The notes: a model not told the origin generated them from the letters alone. DNA of 32,240 nucleotides from Flammeovirga sp. SJP92 (GCF_001583495.1 NZ_LQAQ01000097.1:1-32240); one strand, 5' to 3'. Counted from the first letter of the stretch, positions 7,498 to 16,889 are shown. A program made the numbers and translations.

Positions 7498-8940
7498 TTA
7501 TCTCCAGATCCATGGAATGTAATTCACATCATCATTGTAATCCAAAGCATCAATAGCAGAGGAATTATTAAGTACTTCTGATTGAGGGTACATCCATCGT
7601 TGAGGAATTTTACCATTGTTACCTGTGCCTTCTCCAATCGTTATTTTAGGGTAACCTGTTCTCAAGTAATTATAAAATAATTCATATCCACCTTGAATCA
7701 CTAAAGCGGCTTTCTTCTGTTCCATGATCATCTCCAATCCATTTTCAGGCTGATAAATCACTTCAGGGTGTTGCATGTAATCTTCTATTTTATCATCAGA
7801 GATTCCATAGAATTGTAGAGAACCAATTGTCCCTTTATTGTAAAATGATGTTGCCAAGTTATTATCAATCCATCCTCGATGAGCCGCTTCAGCTAGAATA
7901 AACATCATCTCTGAATAACCTAAAATCATATAAGGCTCATTGACTGGATTTGAAAAATATCTTGGATTGATAGAAGAAACATCTCCTGTATTTACCTCAT
8001 TTCGGATATCACCAAACGCCATAGAACCGTCTACACCTTCATAAGCCTCCCAATCGTTTGCTGTTTTTCCTTCCAATTCTGCATTAGTAGTCATTGCTGC
8101 AATACTGAACAAACGCTCGTCTTCTCTTTCTTTAAAGAATTCAACCATTGTTTTCTCCATCCATGTATCTGTTGCAATTCCATTGTTTTGATAAAGGAAG
8201 TACCTAGAATTAAGTGCATCAATATACCTTAAGTTGGCTGCTACATCCAATTCGTTGAAGAATTCACCTGTTGTATAAATTTTATTGAATTCTTCTGAAA
8301 TATTGAACGACAAATCACCTTCTCTTTTACTTAAGTTGATCAGTATTTTCATTGCTAGAGAATTAGCAAATTTTTTCCATCTCCCTGCATCACCATCGAA
8401 AACGATATCACCACCAATAGTATGATTAGTATTTAATAAAGATGCAGCCTCTTGCAGTTCTAATAAAATGCCTTCAATTACTTCTTTTTGACTATCATAG
8501 GAAGGGTTGAAAATACCATCACTTTCCCCTCTTACTGCTTCTGAGTAAGGAACGTCTGTAAATGTTCTTGTTAGTTCAAAGAAATAGTAAGATCTTAAGA
8601 TTTTTGCTACCGCGATATAATTGTCTCCATCTTGAAGATCTTGTGCCTCTTCTATCATTTTCTGAAGCTGCATGATATAATGATAATCACCAAACTCTCC
8701 CCTTTGCCAAGTAAACGATTGAGACACCGTATTACTTTGTGTGTAAACTAATTGTCTTGATGATAAAGAAGGATCATAACTGGTTCTATTCCCATTGAAA
8801 ACATGCTGACTTACATAAGTCAGTAATTGTGAGGGATGCGCCGACGTAGGATCGTTCGGGTTTTCGTTTACCTCTGAAAGGGGCTTGCAAGCACTAAATA
8901 CTACAAGCAATAAAACTAAATATAAGAATGATTTTTTCAT
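7498..8940 (-). CDS. SusD/RagB-family outer-membrane lipoprotein (SusD-like_2 type)
   Basis: The 480-residue lipoprotein (lipobox FSAC, C18) is the surface ligand-binding partner of a SusC-type transporter. The N-terminus 'NENPNDPTSAHPSQLL', the helical TPR-like repeats, 'AGRWKKFANSLAMKILINLS' and 'PYMILGYSEMMFILAEAAHRGW' are typical of the SusD-like_2 group. That group often pairs with transporters for ligands other than plain starch. It begins 7 bases after the SusC stop codon, so the two are surely co-transcribed and probably coupled in translation. The ligand cannot be told from the sequence. Confidence 0.92.
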   Translation of the reverse strand: MKKSFLYLVLLLVVFSACKPLSEVNENPNDPTSAHPSQLLTYVSQHVFNGNRTSYDPSLSSRQLVYTQSNTVSQSFTWQRGEFGDYHYIMQLQKMIEEAQDLQDGDNYIAVAKILRSYYFFELTRTFTDVPYSEAVRGESDGIFNPSYDSQKEVIEGILLELQEAASLLNTNHTIGGDIVFDGDAGRWKKFANSLAMKILINLSKREGDLSFNISEEFNKIYTTGEFFNELDVAANLRYIDALNSRYFLYQNNGIATDTWMEKTMVEFFKEREDERLFSIAAMTTNAELEGKTANDWEAYEGVDGSMAFGDIRNEVNTGDVSSINPRYFSNPVNEPYMILGYSEMMFILAEAAHRGWIDNNLATSFYNKGTIGSLQFYGISDDKIEDYMQHPEVIYQPENGLEMIMEQKKAALVIQGGYELFYNYLRTGYPKITIGEGTGNNGKIPQRWMYPQSEVLNNSSAIDALDYNDDVNYIPWIWR

Positions 8941-8947
8941 GACTTGA

Positions 8948-11900
8948 TTAGAAATTAGCTTTTAAGTTGATACCTGTATATCTAGGAGAAGGTGATTGGG
9001 AATCATCATATCCAATGTCTGGGTCAACATTTGGAATATTGGACCACATCCAAACATTATTGCAAGTAAGACTTACTGAAGCACCTTTCATGTTCAATTT
9101 TGAAGCGAATGTTTTTGGAATAGTATAAGTGATGGACACTTCTCTCAGTTTTACATAAGAAGCATCGAAAAGCCCCGGAGCATCAGATCTGCCACCATGA
9201 TGATCAATTACCCATGCTGAATAACCTACACCTGTTGAATTTGGTGCGAATGTTCTTGTATCTGAAATTACATTTCCTTGTGCATCACGAACAATTTCGC
9301 CACCCGTTACAACAACACCCTGCCCTACAAACGAGCTTTCTCCTGCAATTTCTCTATCACGATGTTCCGACAATGTATTCACATGTACACCACCCCACAT
9401 CATTTTTTGATTTGTTGTTGAATACATAATTCCTCCGATACGGCCGTCAATCGCAAAACCTAGACTCCAGTTTTTATATTTGAAAGAGTTTTGGAAACCA
9501 AACAACCAATCTGGAGCTGTATGTCCCATGGCGGTCCTTGTTGGGTTTACAATTGGCAAACCTGAGTTAGCATCGTATACAATCTCTCCCTCAGGTGAAC
9601 GCTCCCAATCATAGCCTAGGTACGTATCCGTTCTGTCTCCAATTTGTAAACCATCAAAGTTGTCTTGCCCACCATAAATGCTTGTCAGTTTTCTGACAAA
9701 CTTCGACCAGTTCATTGATGTATTCCATTCAAAATTAGTTTTGCGGATAGGCGTAGCATGAAGCATTAACTCAATACCTTGCTGTTTATACTCATTTCCA
9801 TTCACATATCTTTCCTCAAATCCAGACGCTTCTGACGTTGGCAGTTTAATAATCTGATCAGTGTCTACTATTTCATAATAAGTCAGATCAAAACCAATTC
9901 TATCATTTAAGAACCTGACATCTGTACCTATTTCAAAAGTGGTAGAAGTTTCAGGACGTATGTTGGAATTTAATAAAGTAGACGGGTAATAAACCTGAGC
10001 GTTTCCATTCCACATTCTATTGGCACTTCTATAAACTGACTGCGTTTGATAAACATCTAAATCTCCCGAAACTTGTGCCATCGATCCTCTTAACTTAAAG
10101 ATTGAAATAGCGTCAGGCATTTCTATCAGATCAGAAACCACAACACTTGTACTTATTGATGGGTAGAAATAGGAATTATTTGAAGCTGGAAGTGTGGATG
10201 ACCAATCATTACGAGCAGCTAAGTTTAAAAATATTGCATTTTTCCATGCTAATTCCGCTGTACCATATACCGAATACATTGCTTTGTTATAAAACATATT
10301 TGTTGCTGTAACGGGACCTATTGAATTGGCTAAGTTATAATTATTAGGTACTTGTAAACCATCTGTTCCTGAGTATAGATCTCTTGCTTGATAAGAATTA
10401 TAATTTCCTCCAAGATTCATCGAAAATGACCAATTATCATTAAATTTCTTATTGTAAGTAATGATCAGGTCATTGTTAAACCAAAAACGATCTGCATTCC
10501 AAGTTTCATAATTGCCACGAATGTCATTGCTGTAATCCAAGAATGATTTTGGTGTTTTTAAATCTTTGAATTCCGAACTATTATTAACTGACACTCTATT
10601 TAAAATCTTAAGATTATCGTTTATATCATAGGTTAAAGTCGCATACGCCAAATTTGTATTTTTGTCATACATCTGAGTATTTTCATACGCTACAAAATAT
10701 GGATTATTGTACCAAGCATCATTGTAATTCCTTTGTTGATATCCTTCTTGTCCTTCTGCCCAATAATTTCTCAGATGTCTAACATCTACATCTGGTCCCA
10801 TCCAGAAAAGTAAATTATACATGTAGTTATGAGGACCGTAACCTGTTCTAGGGTAATTATCAGAATATTGTTTGTTGTAAGAGAAAAAGGCATCTAACGT
10901 AAACTTCTTACCTAACTTCTGCTGGGTTGTTACTGAAATATTACTGATGTTGAGGTCTGTATTTGGCACCATGCCACTTTGATACATGTGTCCTGCAGAT
11001 ACTCTTACAAAACCATTTTCAGTGTGTTTAGCAACCGATAAATTAAGGTTAGAAATTGAGGCTTGAGACAAGAAGTTCTGTAAATTATTTTCTCCTTGTG
11101 ATACCCACGGAGTTGCTATTCTTTCTCCTGTTACTGGATCAACAGGACTATTCCACTGAGCAATTTCTCTGTAGCCAGAAGTAGTATTGGGATCTCTCTG
11201 ATTTAGTTTTGGGCCCCAAACCCATCCATCACCATCAGCAATTCCGCCACCTTTACCATCAACATACCAATATTGACCATTAGACCCCATACCGTACTGT
11301 GACTGTGTTTCTGGAAGCACTACAAAACCTGTCTGCATTTGTGTCCCCATATTCACATTGATATCCAGTTTATCACTTTTTCCTTTCCCTTTCTTCATAC
11401 TGATCATCACTGCACCATCTTTACCTCTTGAACCGTAAAGTGCAGAAGCAGATGCTCCCTTCAATACGTTTACACTCTCAATATCATCTGGGTTGATATC
11501 ATATAAATTGGTTTCTACTGGAATACCATCAACTACAATAAGCGGTTCTCTACCTCTAATTTCAATAGATAGTCCATCAAACATTTCAGTGGAGTTTTTC
11601 ACATCTAAACCAGCCACTTTACCTGTTAAGTTTGTCATGACATTAGGCTGACGGACTGTTTCAATTGCATCAGATTTCACCTCTTGTGTAGAGTAACCAA
11701 TTGCCTTAGCCTCTTTTTCCAACCCTAAAGCAGTAACTACTACCTCGGTTAACTCTTGAGCACTCTCATTCAATTCAACATTAATGGTAGACTGAGATGT
11801 CAACACCACTTCTTGTGTTTCAAAACCAAGGAAAGCAAAAACCAAAATATTACCTGTTGAAGCTTTCAATTCATAATTTCCATCCATATCAGTCACTGTT

Positions 11901-12319
11901 CCTGATGTAGATCCTTTGATAATTACTGTTACTCCAATAATAGGATCACCACTTAAGGCATCTTTGACTTGACCTTTGATGATTCTTTCTTGCTGTTCTT
12001 GCTTTGACTGTGATTTTGGAGGTTGGACAATATACATATCATCCACCCTTTTAAAAGACAGACCTGTTTTATTAGAGAGTTGCTGTATAACTGCTTCTAA
12101 AGATCCTTCCAATGAGATATTAATATTTTCCATATCTCTCACTTCATTAGAATACGCAAATTCTACATGGTGTTTTTCCTCAATTTTTTGGATGATTTCA
12201 AAAAGAGAATATCCATTTAAGGCGAAAGTATTAGTGGTGAATATTACCATGAAAGTAAAGGCAATAGACAGCCAGCCCCACTTTTTAATTAAAAAGTTAG
12301 GTAGTAAAAATCGATGCAT
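8948..12319 (-). CDS. SusC/RagA-family TonB-dependent transporter with STN signalling domain
   Basis: The 1123-residue outer-membrane transporter has a signal sequence ending near residue 33 (TNTFA/LNG), an STN domain at about 35-100, a CarboxypepD_reg-like domain at about 113-187, and a TonB-box-like 'TEVVVTALG' at 191-199. A plug at about 215-315 carries the SusC signature 'PLIVVDGIPV' and 'LKGASASALYGSRG'; the beta-barrel follows to the final F. The STN domain is the periplasmic part that contacts FecR-type anti-sigma factors, and a FecR gene ends only 19 bases upstream. Ligand import should therefore be coupled to transcription through the sigma factor at 13392. It forms a pair with the SusD-like lipoprotein. 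Confidence 0.95.
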   Translation of the reverse strand: MHRFLLPNFLIKKWGWLSIAFTFMVIFTTNTFALNGYSLFEIIQKIEEKHHVEFAYSNEVRDMENINISLEGSLEAVIQQLSNKTGLSFKRVDDMYIVQPPKSQSKQEQQERIIKGQVKDALSGDPIIGVTVIIKGSTSGTVTDMDGNYELKASTGNILVFAFLGFETQEVVLTSQSTINVELNESAQELTEVVVTALGLEKEAKAIGYSTQEVKSDAIETVRQPNVMTNLTGKVAGLDVKNSTEMFDGLSIEIRGREPLIVVDGIPVETNLYDINPDDIESVNVLKGASASALYGSRGKDGAVMISMKKGKGKSDKLDINVNMGTQMQTGFVVLPETQSQYGMGSNGQYWYVDGKGGGIADGDGWVWGPKLNQRDPNTTSGYREIAQWNSPVDPVTGERIATPWVSQGENNLQNFLSQASISNLNLSVAKHTENGFVRVSAGHMYQSGMVPNTDLNISNISVTTQQKLGKKFTLDAFFSYNKQYSDNYPRTGYGPHNYMYNLLFWMGPDVDVRHLRNYWAEGQEGYQQRNYNDAWYNNPYFVAYENTQMYDKNTNLAYATLTYDINDNLKILNRVSVNNSSEFKDLKTPKSFLDYSNDIRGNYETWNADRFWFNNDLIITYNKKFNDNWSFSMNLGGNYNSYQARDLYSGTDGLQVPNNYNLANSIGPVTATNMFYNKAMYSVYGTAELAWKNAIFLNLAARNDWSSTLPASNNSYFYPSISTSVVVSDLIEMPDAISIFKLRGSMAQVSGDLDVYQTQSVYRSANRMWNGNAQVYYPSTLLNSNIRPETSTTFEIGTDVRFLNDRIGFDLTYYEIVDTDQIIKLPTSEASGFEERYVNGNEYKQQGIELMLHATPIRKTNFEWNTSMNWSKFVRKLTSIYGGQDNFDGLQIGDRTDTYLGYDWERSPEGEIVYDANSGLPIVNPTRTAMGHTAPDWLFGFQNSFKYKNWSLGFAIDGRIGGIMYSTTNQKMMWGGVHVNTLSEHRDREIAGESSFVGQGVVVTGGEIVRDAQGNVISDTRTFAPNSTGVGYSAWVIDHHGGRSDAPGLFDASYVKLREVSITYTIPKTFASKLNMKGASVSLTCNNVWMWSNIPNVDPDIGYDDSQSPSPRYTGINLKANF

Positions 12320-12338
12320 AACTATTGTAGTTTTTTAA

Positions 12339-13283
12339 TTAGTTTTCTATGAGATAATATAAGTTTCCTTCCTGCTTCACAGTCACATCCAATGAAAATT
12401 CAATTATTCTCATTACTTTCTGAAGTGAAGCATTTTTGATCTTAGCGTTTAATTTTACCTCGTTTAACGAATGCTCATATACTAGTTTTATCCTGTAAGC
12501 TTCATATAGTCGTTTGGCCACTTCGTCTATACTCGCTTCCTGGAACCAAAGGCTTTTGTGATCCTTCTCAAAAAGCAATTTTTCTGAGGAGAATCTCATT
12601 ATTTGTGTGTTTGTCCCTTCCATTACAAAGGACTCATTTGGTCTTATTTTGATGTAGTTGTCGTCTGATTTCTTTTTGACCTTCACTTTTCCTTCTATCA
12701 AACTTACTTTTGATACTTCCTCTTCCTCAACCACTTCAAAAGTAGTTCCTGTTACTTTTGTTTCTAACTGATCTGAAAAGACATAAAAAGGATGGTCAAC
12801 ATCAGATTTCACTTTAAAAAAGGCACTTCCCTGTAACTGTACTGACCTTTTATTTTGATGCGACAAAGGTGACTCATAAGCAAATGATGCATTGGGATAG
12901 AGATGCACTTCTGTACCATCTTCCAAAGTCACAATCATGTTACTGTCAGTGGTATTGATAATTTCCTGTACATCTTTCTGTGAAAATAAATAAGAGGCAC
13001 ATGGAATAATCAACAACATTGCCGCCACTGAAAACTTCCAAAAATTACTTATTGATCGAGTTTTAGTTTTTACAGGAATTTCGATTTTTTGATGGAGTAG
13101 TTGCAGTCCTTCTTCTACCGAAAATGAAGGTGTTGAAGTAGGCTTTTCCCATTGTTCCTTCAACAAAAAGAATTCTTTCTGATGATCCTCTTCTTGCATC
13201 CATTCATTAAAAAGAATTTTCTCCTCTTCACTCAACACGTTCTCTAGTGCCTTTACTAAAATCTGATCTATATTTTTGTTCAT
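12339..13283 (-). CDS. FecR-family anti-sigma factor / sigma regulator
   Basis: The 314-residue inner-membrane protein is read from the ATG at 13283 (MNKNID..). A longer frame to 13313 would need a TTG start, so ATG is preferred. The cytoplasmic N-terminus (about 1-75, with 'LSEEEKILFNEWMQEEDHQKEFFLL') should hold the sigma factor. One membrane helix lies at about 78-97. A periplasmic FecR domain follows at about 115-205 ('VTLEDGTEVHLYPNASFAYE', 'FYVFSDQLETKVTGTTFEV', 'SLIEGKVKV'), and a C-terminal DUF4974-type domain at about 245-312 should contact the STN domain of SusC. It stands between the sigma and susC genes, the standard order. Confidence 0.92.
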   Translation of the reverse strand: MNKNIDQILVKALENVLSEEEKILFNEWMQEEDHQKEFFLLKEQWEKPTSTPSFSVEEGLQLLHQKIEIPVKTKTRSISNFWKFSVAAMLLIIPCASYLFSQKDVQEIINTTDSNMIVTLEDGTEVHLYPNASFAYESPLSHQNKRSVQLQGSAFFKVKSDVDHPFYVFSDQLETKVTGTTFEVVEEEEVSKVSLIEGKVKVKKKSDDNYIKIRPNESFVMEGTNTQIMRFSSEKLLFEKDHKSLWFQEASIDEVAKRLYEAYRIKLVYEHSLNEVKLNAKIKNASLQKVMRIIEFSLDVTVKQEGNLYYLIEN

Positions 13284-13314
13284 TCTGTTTTTGCTTTCAC
13301 TACTAAGAGTCAAA

Positions 13315-13391
13315 ACTGAATCGTTACCTCACTTTTTTTAAATGAACAAATGATGAATTATAAATGAACGGGAAATAGGTACTGAATCGTT
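13315..13391. repeat. Direct repeats ACTGAATCGTT between the sigma and fecR genes
   Basis: The 11-base word ACTGAATCGTT occurs at 13315-13325 and 13381-13391, 66 bases apart. The shorter core AATCGTT recurs at 13394-13400, inside the end of the sigma gene. The spacer holds the start region of fecR. A binding site or secondary promoter is possible; no function is shown. Confidence 0.3.
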
Positions 13392-13940
13392 TTAATCGTT
13401 TACTCTTGACTTGCCTCCATGAATTTGAAGCTTAGTTCTAAAATGTTTCAAGGCATTGATCATATGCTTTTCTACAGCACTGACAGAAATATTCATTATT
13501 TGGGCAATTTCCTTATAAGACATTTCTTCTTCTCTCTTGAGTAGAAATACTTCCTTGGTTCTGGTAGGCAACTGATCTAATTCTGTTTTAAACTGATGTT
13601 CCATTTCATCGAAAACTAACTGTTCTTGAATGGTAAAATCAGTAGAAATAAATACATCAGAAAGTTCTTCATTAAACTGTTGTTGTTCACTTTTCTTTTT
13701 GATGACATTGTTCCTAACTGCTTGATATAAATAGGCTTTAGGATGGTTAGGGGTCGTCAAACTGCCTCTTTTCTCCCAAATATTGGTAAAAATGTCCACT
13801 ACCACTTCTTGAACAATATCTCTATCTGCATAAATACCATAAGCATATTTACACAAAGGTTCGAAATGAAGTTTAAATAGTTTGTCGAATGCAGTATAGT
13901 TTCCTTTATTTATCCTTTCAAAAAGAATTAGGTCTTTCAT
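13392..13940 (-). CDS. ECF RNA polymerase sigma factor, FecI-like
   Basis: The 182-residue protein has sigma region 2 at about 10-80 ('YTAFDKLFKLHFEPLCKYAYG', 'DIVQEVVVDIFTNIWEKR', 'HPKAYLYQAVRNNVI'). Region 4 lies at about 115-170 ('LPTRTKEVFLLKREEEMSYKEIAQIM' and 'ISVSAVEKHMINAL'). Regions 1 and 3 are absent, as in ECF factors. With the FecR next to it, it should direct RNA polymerase to the susCD promoter when the ligand is bound outside. It is followed by fecR after a 108-base gap. The upstream 159 bases before the lipoprotein stop contain no confident promoter. Confidence 0.92.
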   Translation of the reverse strand: MKDLILFERINKGNYTAFDKLFKLHFEPLCKYAYGIYADRDIVQEVVVDIFTNIWEKRGSLTTPNHPKAYLYQAVRNNVIKKKSEQQQFNEELSDVFISTDFTIQEQLVFDEMEHQFKTELDQLPTRTKEVFLLKREEEMSYKEIAQIMNISVSAVEKHMINALKHFRTKLQIHGGKSRVND

Positions 13941-14099
13941 GGTTATGTAGTTTAGACCACAAAGAAAAGTATTCTCATTCCTTTCCTCTATTCTAACCGA
14001 TGAACATTCTATTAAGTATTTTCATGAAGAATGAAGTTACTTTTAAATTCAATAAGGTATTGGTTTGAGAAAATTAGTATTCCTGCATCTTTTACATCT

Positions 14100-15053
14100 T
14101 TAAAGAGACAAATTCCCATCCAAAACAATTTCCATTCCTTCCGGAAAAAACACATCTTCGTCAAAAAACAGTACATTATTAATTGGCAATGTGATTTCAT
14201 TAGGTGCTTTGTCTACCTCTATTTCTGTCGTCACACTTATTCTTTTTCCTTTACCTAAACCCACTTTATGCTCAAAAGACGACCATGTTACAGGTACTTT
14301 TCGTTTATCAATAGAAAGAGATGATGATGGTGAAGTAAGCCATAGATCCAATTCTGTATGATTGATCCATGTGACTTCAAGAATTAAACGTTGTCCATCA
14401 TAAATGCAATTGACATGACTGATCAACCCTGCCACATTCAATTGATTTTCTGAAATGACCATACTTTCTGCTCCCTTGATTTCTCTTTTTGATTTTAATT
14501 TCTCTTGAATATGGACATTAATATTTTCCTCGAGCACTAAGTTTTTTGGTGATAAATGATAGCTTTTTTTATTTATAGCATAAGGAAAATTCTCCAAGTA
14601 ATAATTATACACTTTGGGTTTAAGCTGAAATCTTATGTGTTGTAACTGTCCCTCCTCTAGATAACTGAGCTTATAGTTTCCTCTTAAAGGTCCTTTATCA
14701 TTGATCTGAGCATATTTTAAGGTATTATTCTGAGGTCTGATTTTTTTGGTGATAAGCGTATCTTTTTCAATCCAGACTCTTTCTGCAACCAATGTTGCCG
14801 ATGGTCGGCTATCAATCGTAGAAAGTTTAAGAGGTTCCAAGTAGCCCTTTCCTTTATAATCAATGGTATAAATAAGTTCATGTGATTCTGGCACTGCTTT
14901 GATCGTTATTTCACAATAATTGCCATGTACGATCATCACAGATGTACTTGCCTCATAACTCCATTGATCCTTCTTTTGAGTAGAAGTTTCTTTTTGTTGT
15001 TGCTGTACATTGCATGCTGTAAAAAGTAAAAAAAAGGGTATTAAATTTCTCAT
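14100..15053 (-). CDS. Unidentified lipoprotein upstream of the FecI/FecR-SusCD operon
   Basis: The 317-residue protein is read from the ATG at 15053 (MRNLIPFF..), which gives a clean lipoprotein signal (lipobox FTAC, C14). The longer frame to 15095 needs a GTG and lies in the preceding terminator, so it is rejected. The mature part is beta-rich, with no family I recognise, and an S/Q/K-rich linker follows the lipid anchor. It lies 159 bases before the sigma gene on the same strand. It could be a surface or periplasmic accessory of the SusCD system, or independent of it. A terminator separates it from the amylase. Confidence 0.65.
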   Translation of the reverse strand: MRNLIPFFLLFTACNVQQQQKETSTQKKDQWSYEASTSVMIVHGNYCEITIKAVPESHELIYTIDYKGKGYLEPLKLSTIDSRPSATLVAERVWIEKDTLITKKIRPQNNTLKYAQINDKGPLRGNYKLSYLEEGQLQHIRFQLKPKVYNYYLENFPYAINKKSYHLSPKNLVLEENINVHIQEKLKSKREIKGAESMVISENQLNVAGLISHVNCIYDGQRLILEVTWINHTELDLWLTSPSSSLSIDKRKVPVTWSSFEHKVGLGKGKRISVTTEIEVDKAPNEITLPINNVLFFDEDVFFPEGMEIVLDGNLSL

Positions 15054-15070
15054 TGCTATAAATAGAAAAG

Positions 15071-15097
15071 GAGTACCTGAAAAAAATTCAGGCACTC
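15071..15097 (-). terminator. Intrinsic terminator after the amylase gene
   Basis: An 11-pair stem (15071-15081 with 15087-15097, one G-T pair on the minus-strand RNA) is followed on the minus strand by CTTTTCTATTT. It separates the amylase from the lipoprotein gene. Confidence 0.8.
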
Positions 15098-15169
15098 GAA
15101 AATTAACTTGAAATGATAATAACTAATGTGTAGGTCATTTTTGAGCTATAATTATGACTCACAGCTTAA

Positions 15170-16609
15170 TTATTTAGTAGACCAAATCGAGAAACTTTTC
15201 GGAGGACATTGGATTTTCACCCAAGTTCCACCTTGCGTCCAAGGTTCCCAATTAGAGTTACCTGTGTAGTCTTTAATTTGTCTATTACTCCAGTTCGTTG
15301 GAATCCAACGCTCCTGCCAGTTATCAGAGTTATTGATGTATACAACTAATCCTGGATTGCCGTTATAACCGTTTCTTCTTGCAATGTACTCGTCATTGTC
15401 AACATGAAGAATAGAAGTGTTACCTGTAGCGAAACTCTTGTGAATCCATAATAGATTGTTCATCATGTTTCTGTCCAACCAGTCTTCATAATCTTTATAG
15501 AATAAACAAGGGTAACCTTCGTGAGTTAAAATATATGCGTAAGCTAAATGCTTGTTCCAAATTTCATCTGTATCGTGGTTTGCAACAAACGTTACTGCTC
15601 TATAACTATCTTTTTTCCAAAGCATGTCGCTATTCAATTCGTATAAATTGTTGCCGTCAAATGCTCTTTTCATTGCATAATAAGCTGCGAAGTCAAATGC
15701 TGCAGATTTTCTGTCTGTGTTATCCACCCACCATTTTAGTGTGTTGGCATTTCCATCCCAAAGTTCACCTACAGCAAATCCACCTACATGGTTTACCCAT
15801 TCTTTTACGACCCAGCCGCCAAAGCCTTTCACGTAATCGAATCTCCATCCATCAAAACCAAGGTTGTTTTTATAGTATTTACCAACACTTTCGTTGCTTC
15901 TCCACAACCAGTCTTGAACGTAACCTTTTACGTGGCTTAAGTCAGGGAATCCACCGAATACACCTTCATCATTGTTGGCGTCTAAGTTCGGGTGGAAATC
16001 ATTGTACGTCCTGAAAAATTTACCTGAAGCAGGCTCAAACTTTGTCCAAGTATCTGTACCAGTATACGGATTAGCCTCTAGTTGACCACCACTGTTATGG
16101 TTCAATACAATATCAGCATACACTTCCATGTTCTGATTGTGCGCCTCTCCAATCAAAGAACGTAATTCAGTTCCTGATCCAAATCTCGTTTCTGTTGATC
16201 CCATTTGGTTATAATCACCAAAGTCAAAGTAATCCATTGGATCATACCCCATAGAGAAAGGGCCGTTTTGTGCCTTAGATGCTGGTGGCAACCAAATGGA
16301 ACCAATACCTTGATTACTCCATCCATTTAGTTTTCCTTTTACAGTGTTCCACCAATTACCTCCTGCTGGAACATCCCAGTAAAACGCTTGCATCATTACT
16401 GGTCCACCTGGGCTGTCATAATATCTTGCGTTGGAAGTTTCGTTAGTTACAAATGGTGCCCCATCGTGATTGGTCACCAATAAATCCATATTGGCTTTTG
16501 GTTCATGAGCTGGAATACTACCTTCTTCTTGCTCTAGGAATTGATTACAAGAAAAACTCCCTACTGCAAGAGTTGATAAAAGTAGAATTGATTTAAAATT
16601 CATTTTCAT
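15170..16609 (-). CDS. GH13 alpha-amylase lipoprotein, archaeal-type (GH13_7-like)
   Basis: The 479-residue lipoprotein (lipobox SFSC, C21) is an endo-acting alpha-1,4-glucanase, probably on the cell surface or in the periplasm. All four GH13 regions are present: DIVLNH (166-171), GWRFDYVKG with nucleophile D258, GELWD with acid/base E282, and FVANHD with D346. The stretches 'MQAFYWDVPAGG', 'IWLPPASK', 'MGYDPMDYFDFGDYNQ' and 'AVTFVANHDTDEIWNK' closely follow, from memory, the alpha-amylases of Pyrococcus/Thermococcus (GH13_7) rather than SusG-type enzymes. A short beta C-terminal domain follows. The neighbouring regulator carries starch-binding-like modules, which supports a starch or glycogen substrate. 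Confidence 0.93.
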   Translation of the reverse strand: MKMNFKSILLLSTLAVGSFSCNQFLEQEEGSIPAHEPKANMDLLVTNHDGAPFVTNETSNARYYDSPGGPVMMQAFYWDVPAGGNWWNTVKGKLNGWSNQGIGSIWLPPASKAQNGPFSMGYDPMDYFDFGDYNQMGSTETRFGSGTELRSLIGEAHNQNMEVYADIVLNHNSGGQLEANPYTGTDTWTKFEPASGKFFRTYNDFHPNLDANNDEGVFGGFPDLSHVKGYVQDWLWRSNESVGKYYKNNLGFDGWRFDYVKGFGGWVVKEWVNHVGGFAVGELWDGNANTLKWWVDNTDRKSAAFDFAAYYAMKRAFDGNNLYELNSDMLWKKDSYRAVTFVANHDTDEIWNKHLAYAYILTHEGYPCLFYKDYEDWLDRNMMNNLLWIHKSFATGNTSILHVDNDEYIARRNGYNGNPGLVVYINNSDNWQERWIPTNWSNRQIKDYTGNSNWEPWTQGGTWVKIQCPPKSFSIWSTK

Positions 16610-16681
16610 TTTACATACTTAGATTTAAATAATTTCATCTTTTTAAATCAGCAGAACTGACAAAAAGTGTTCAATAGATTG

Positions 16682-16717
16682 ATATTGCAATCTTACAAAC
16701 AGAAACATATTACAATC
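16682..16717. promoter_or_regulatory. Direct repeat upstream of the amylase, candidate AraC-type operator
   Basis: ATATTGCAATC (16682-16692) and ATATTACAATC (16707-16717) agree at 10 of 11 bases and start 25 bases apart. They lie 73-108 bases upstream of the amylase ATG. Tandem sites are what AraC-family activators normally bind, and such a regulator is encoded directly upstream. On the minus strand the amylase-proximal copy overlaps a TTG, 19 bases before an ACTTTTTG at 16668-16661, which could be a weak promoter needing activation. Confidence 0.4.
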
Positions 16718-16889
16718 GTCTAAGATTCATAAATTGAAATGAATAGCCCCAAAAAATAAGTATCAATTAAACAATATGACACTTTTAACCACCTATAAAA
16801 CAACAACTTACATATATTTGTGTAATTATTACATTTTATAATAATGACACCTCTTTTTTATTAATTCGATACGATTTTTTGTGTAGTTT

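Noticed and set aside
14012-14200. Short minus-strand open frame after the lipoprotein gene
   Set aside because: It overlaps the lipoprotein 3' end in another frame, with no sign of coding.
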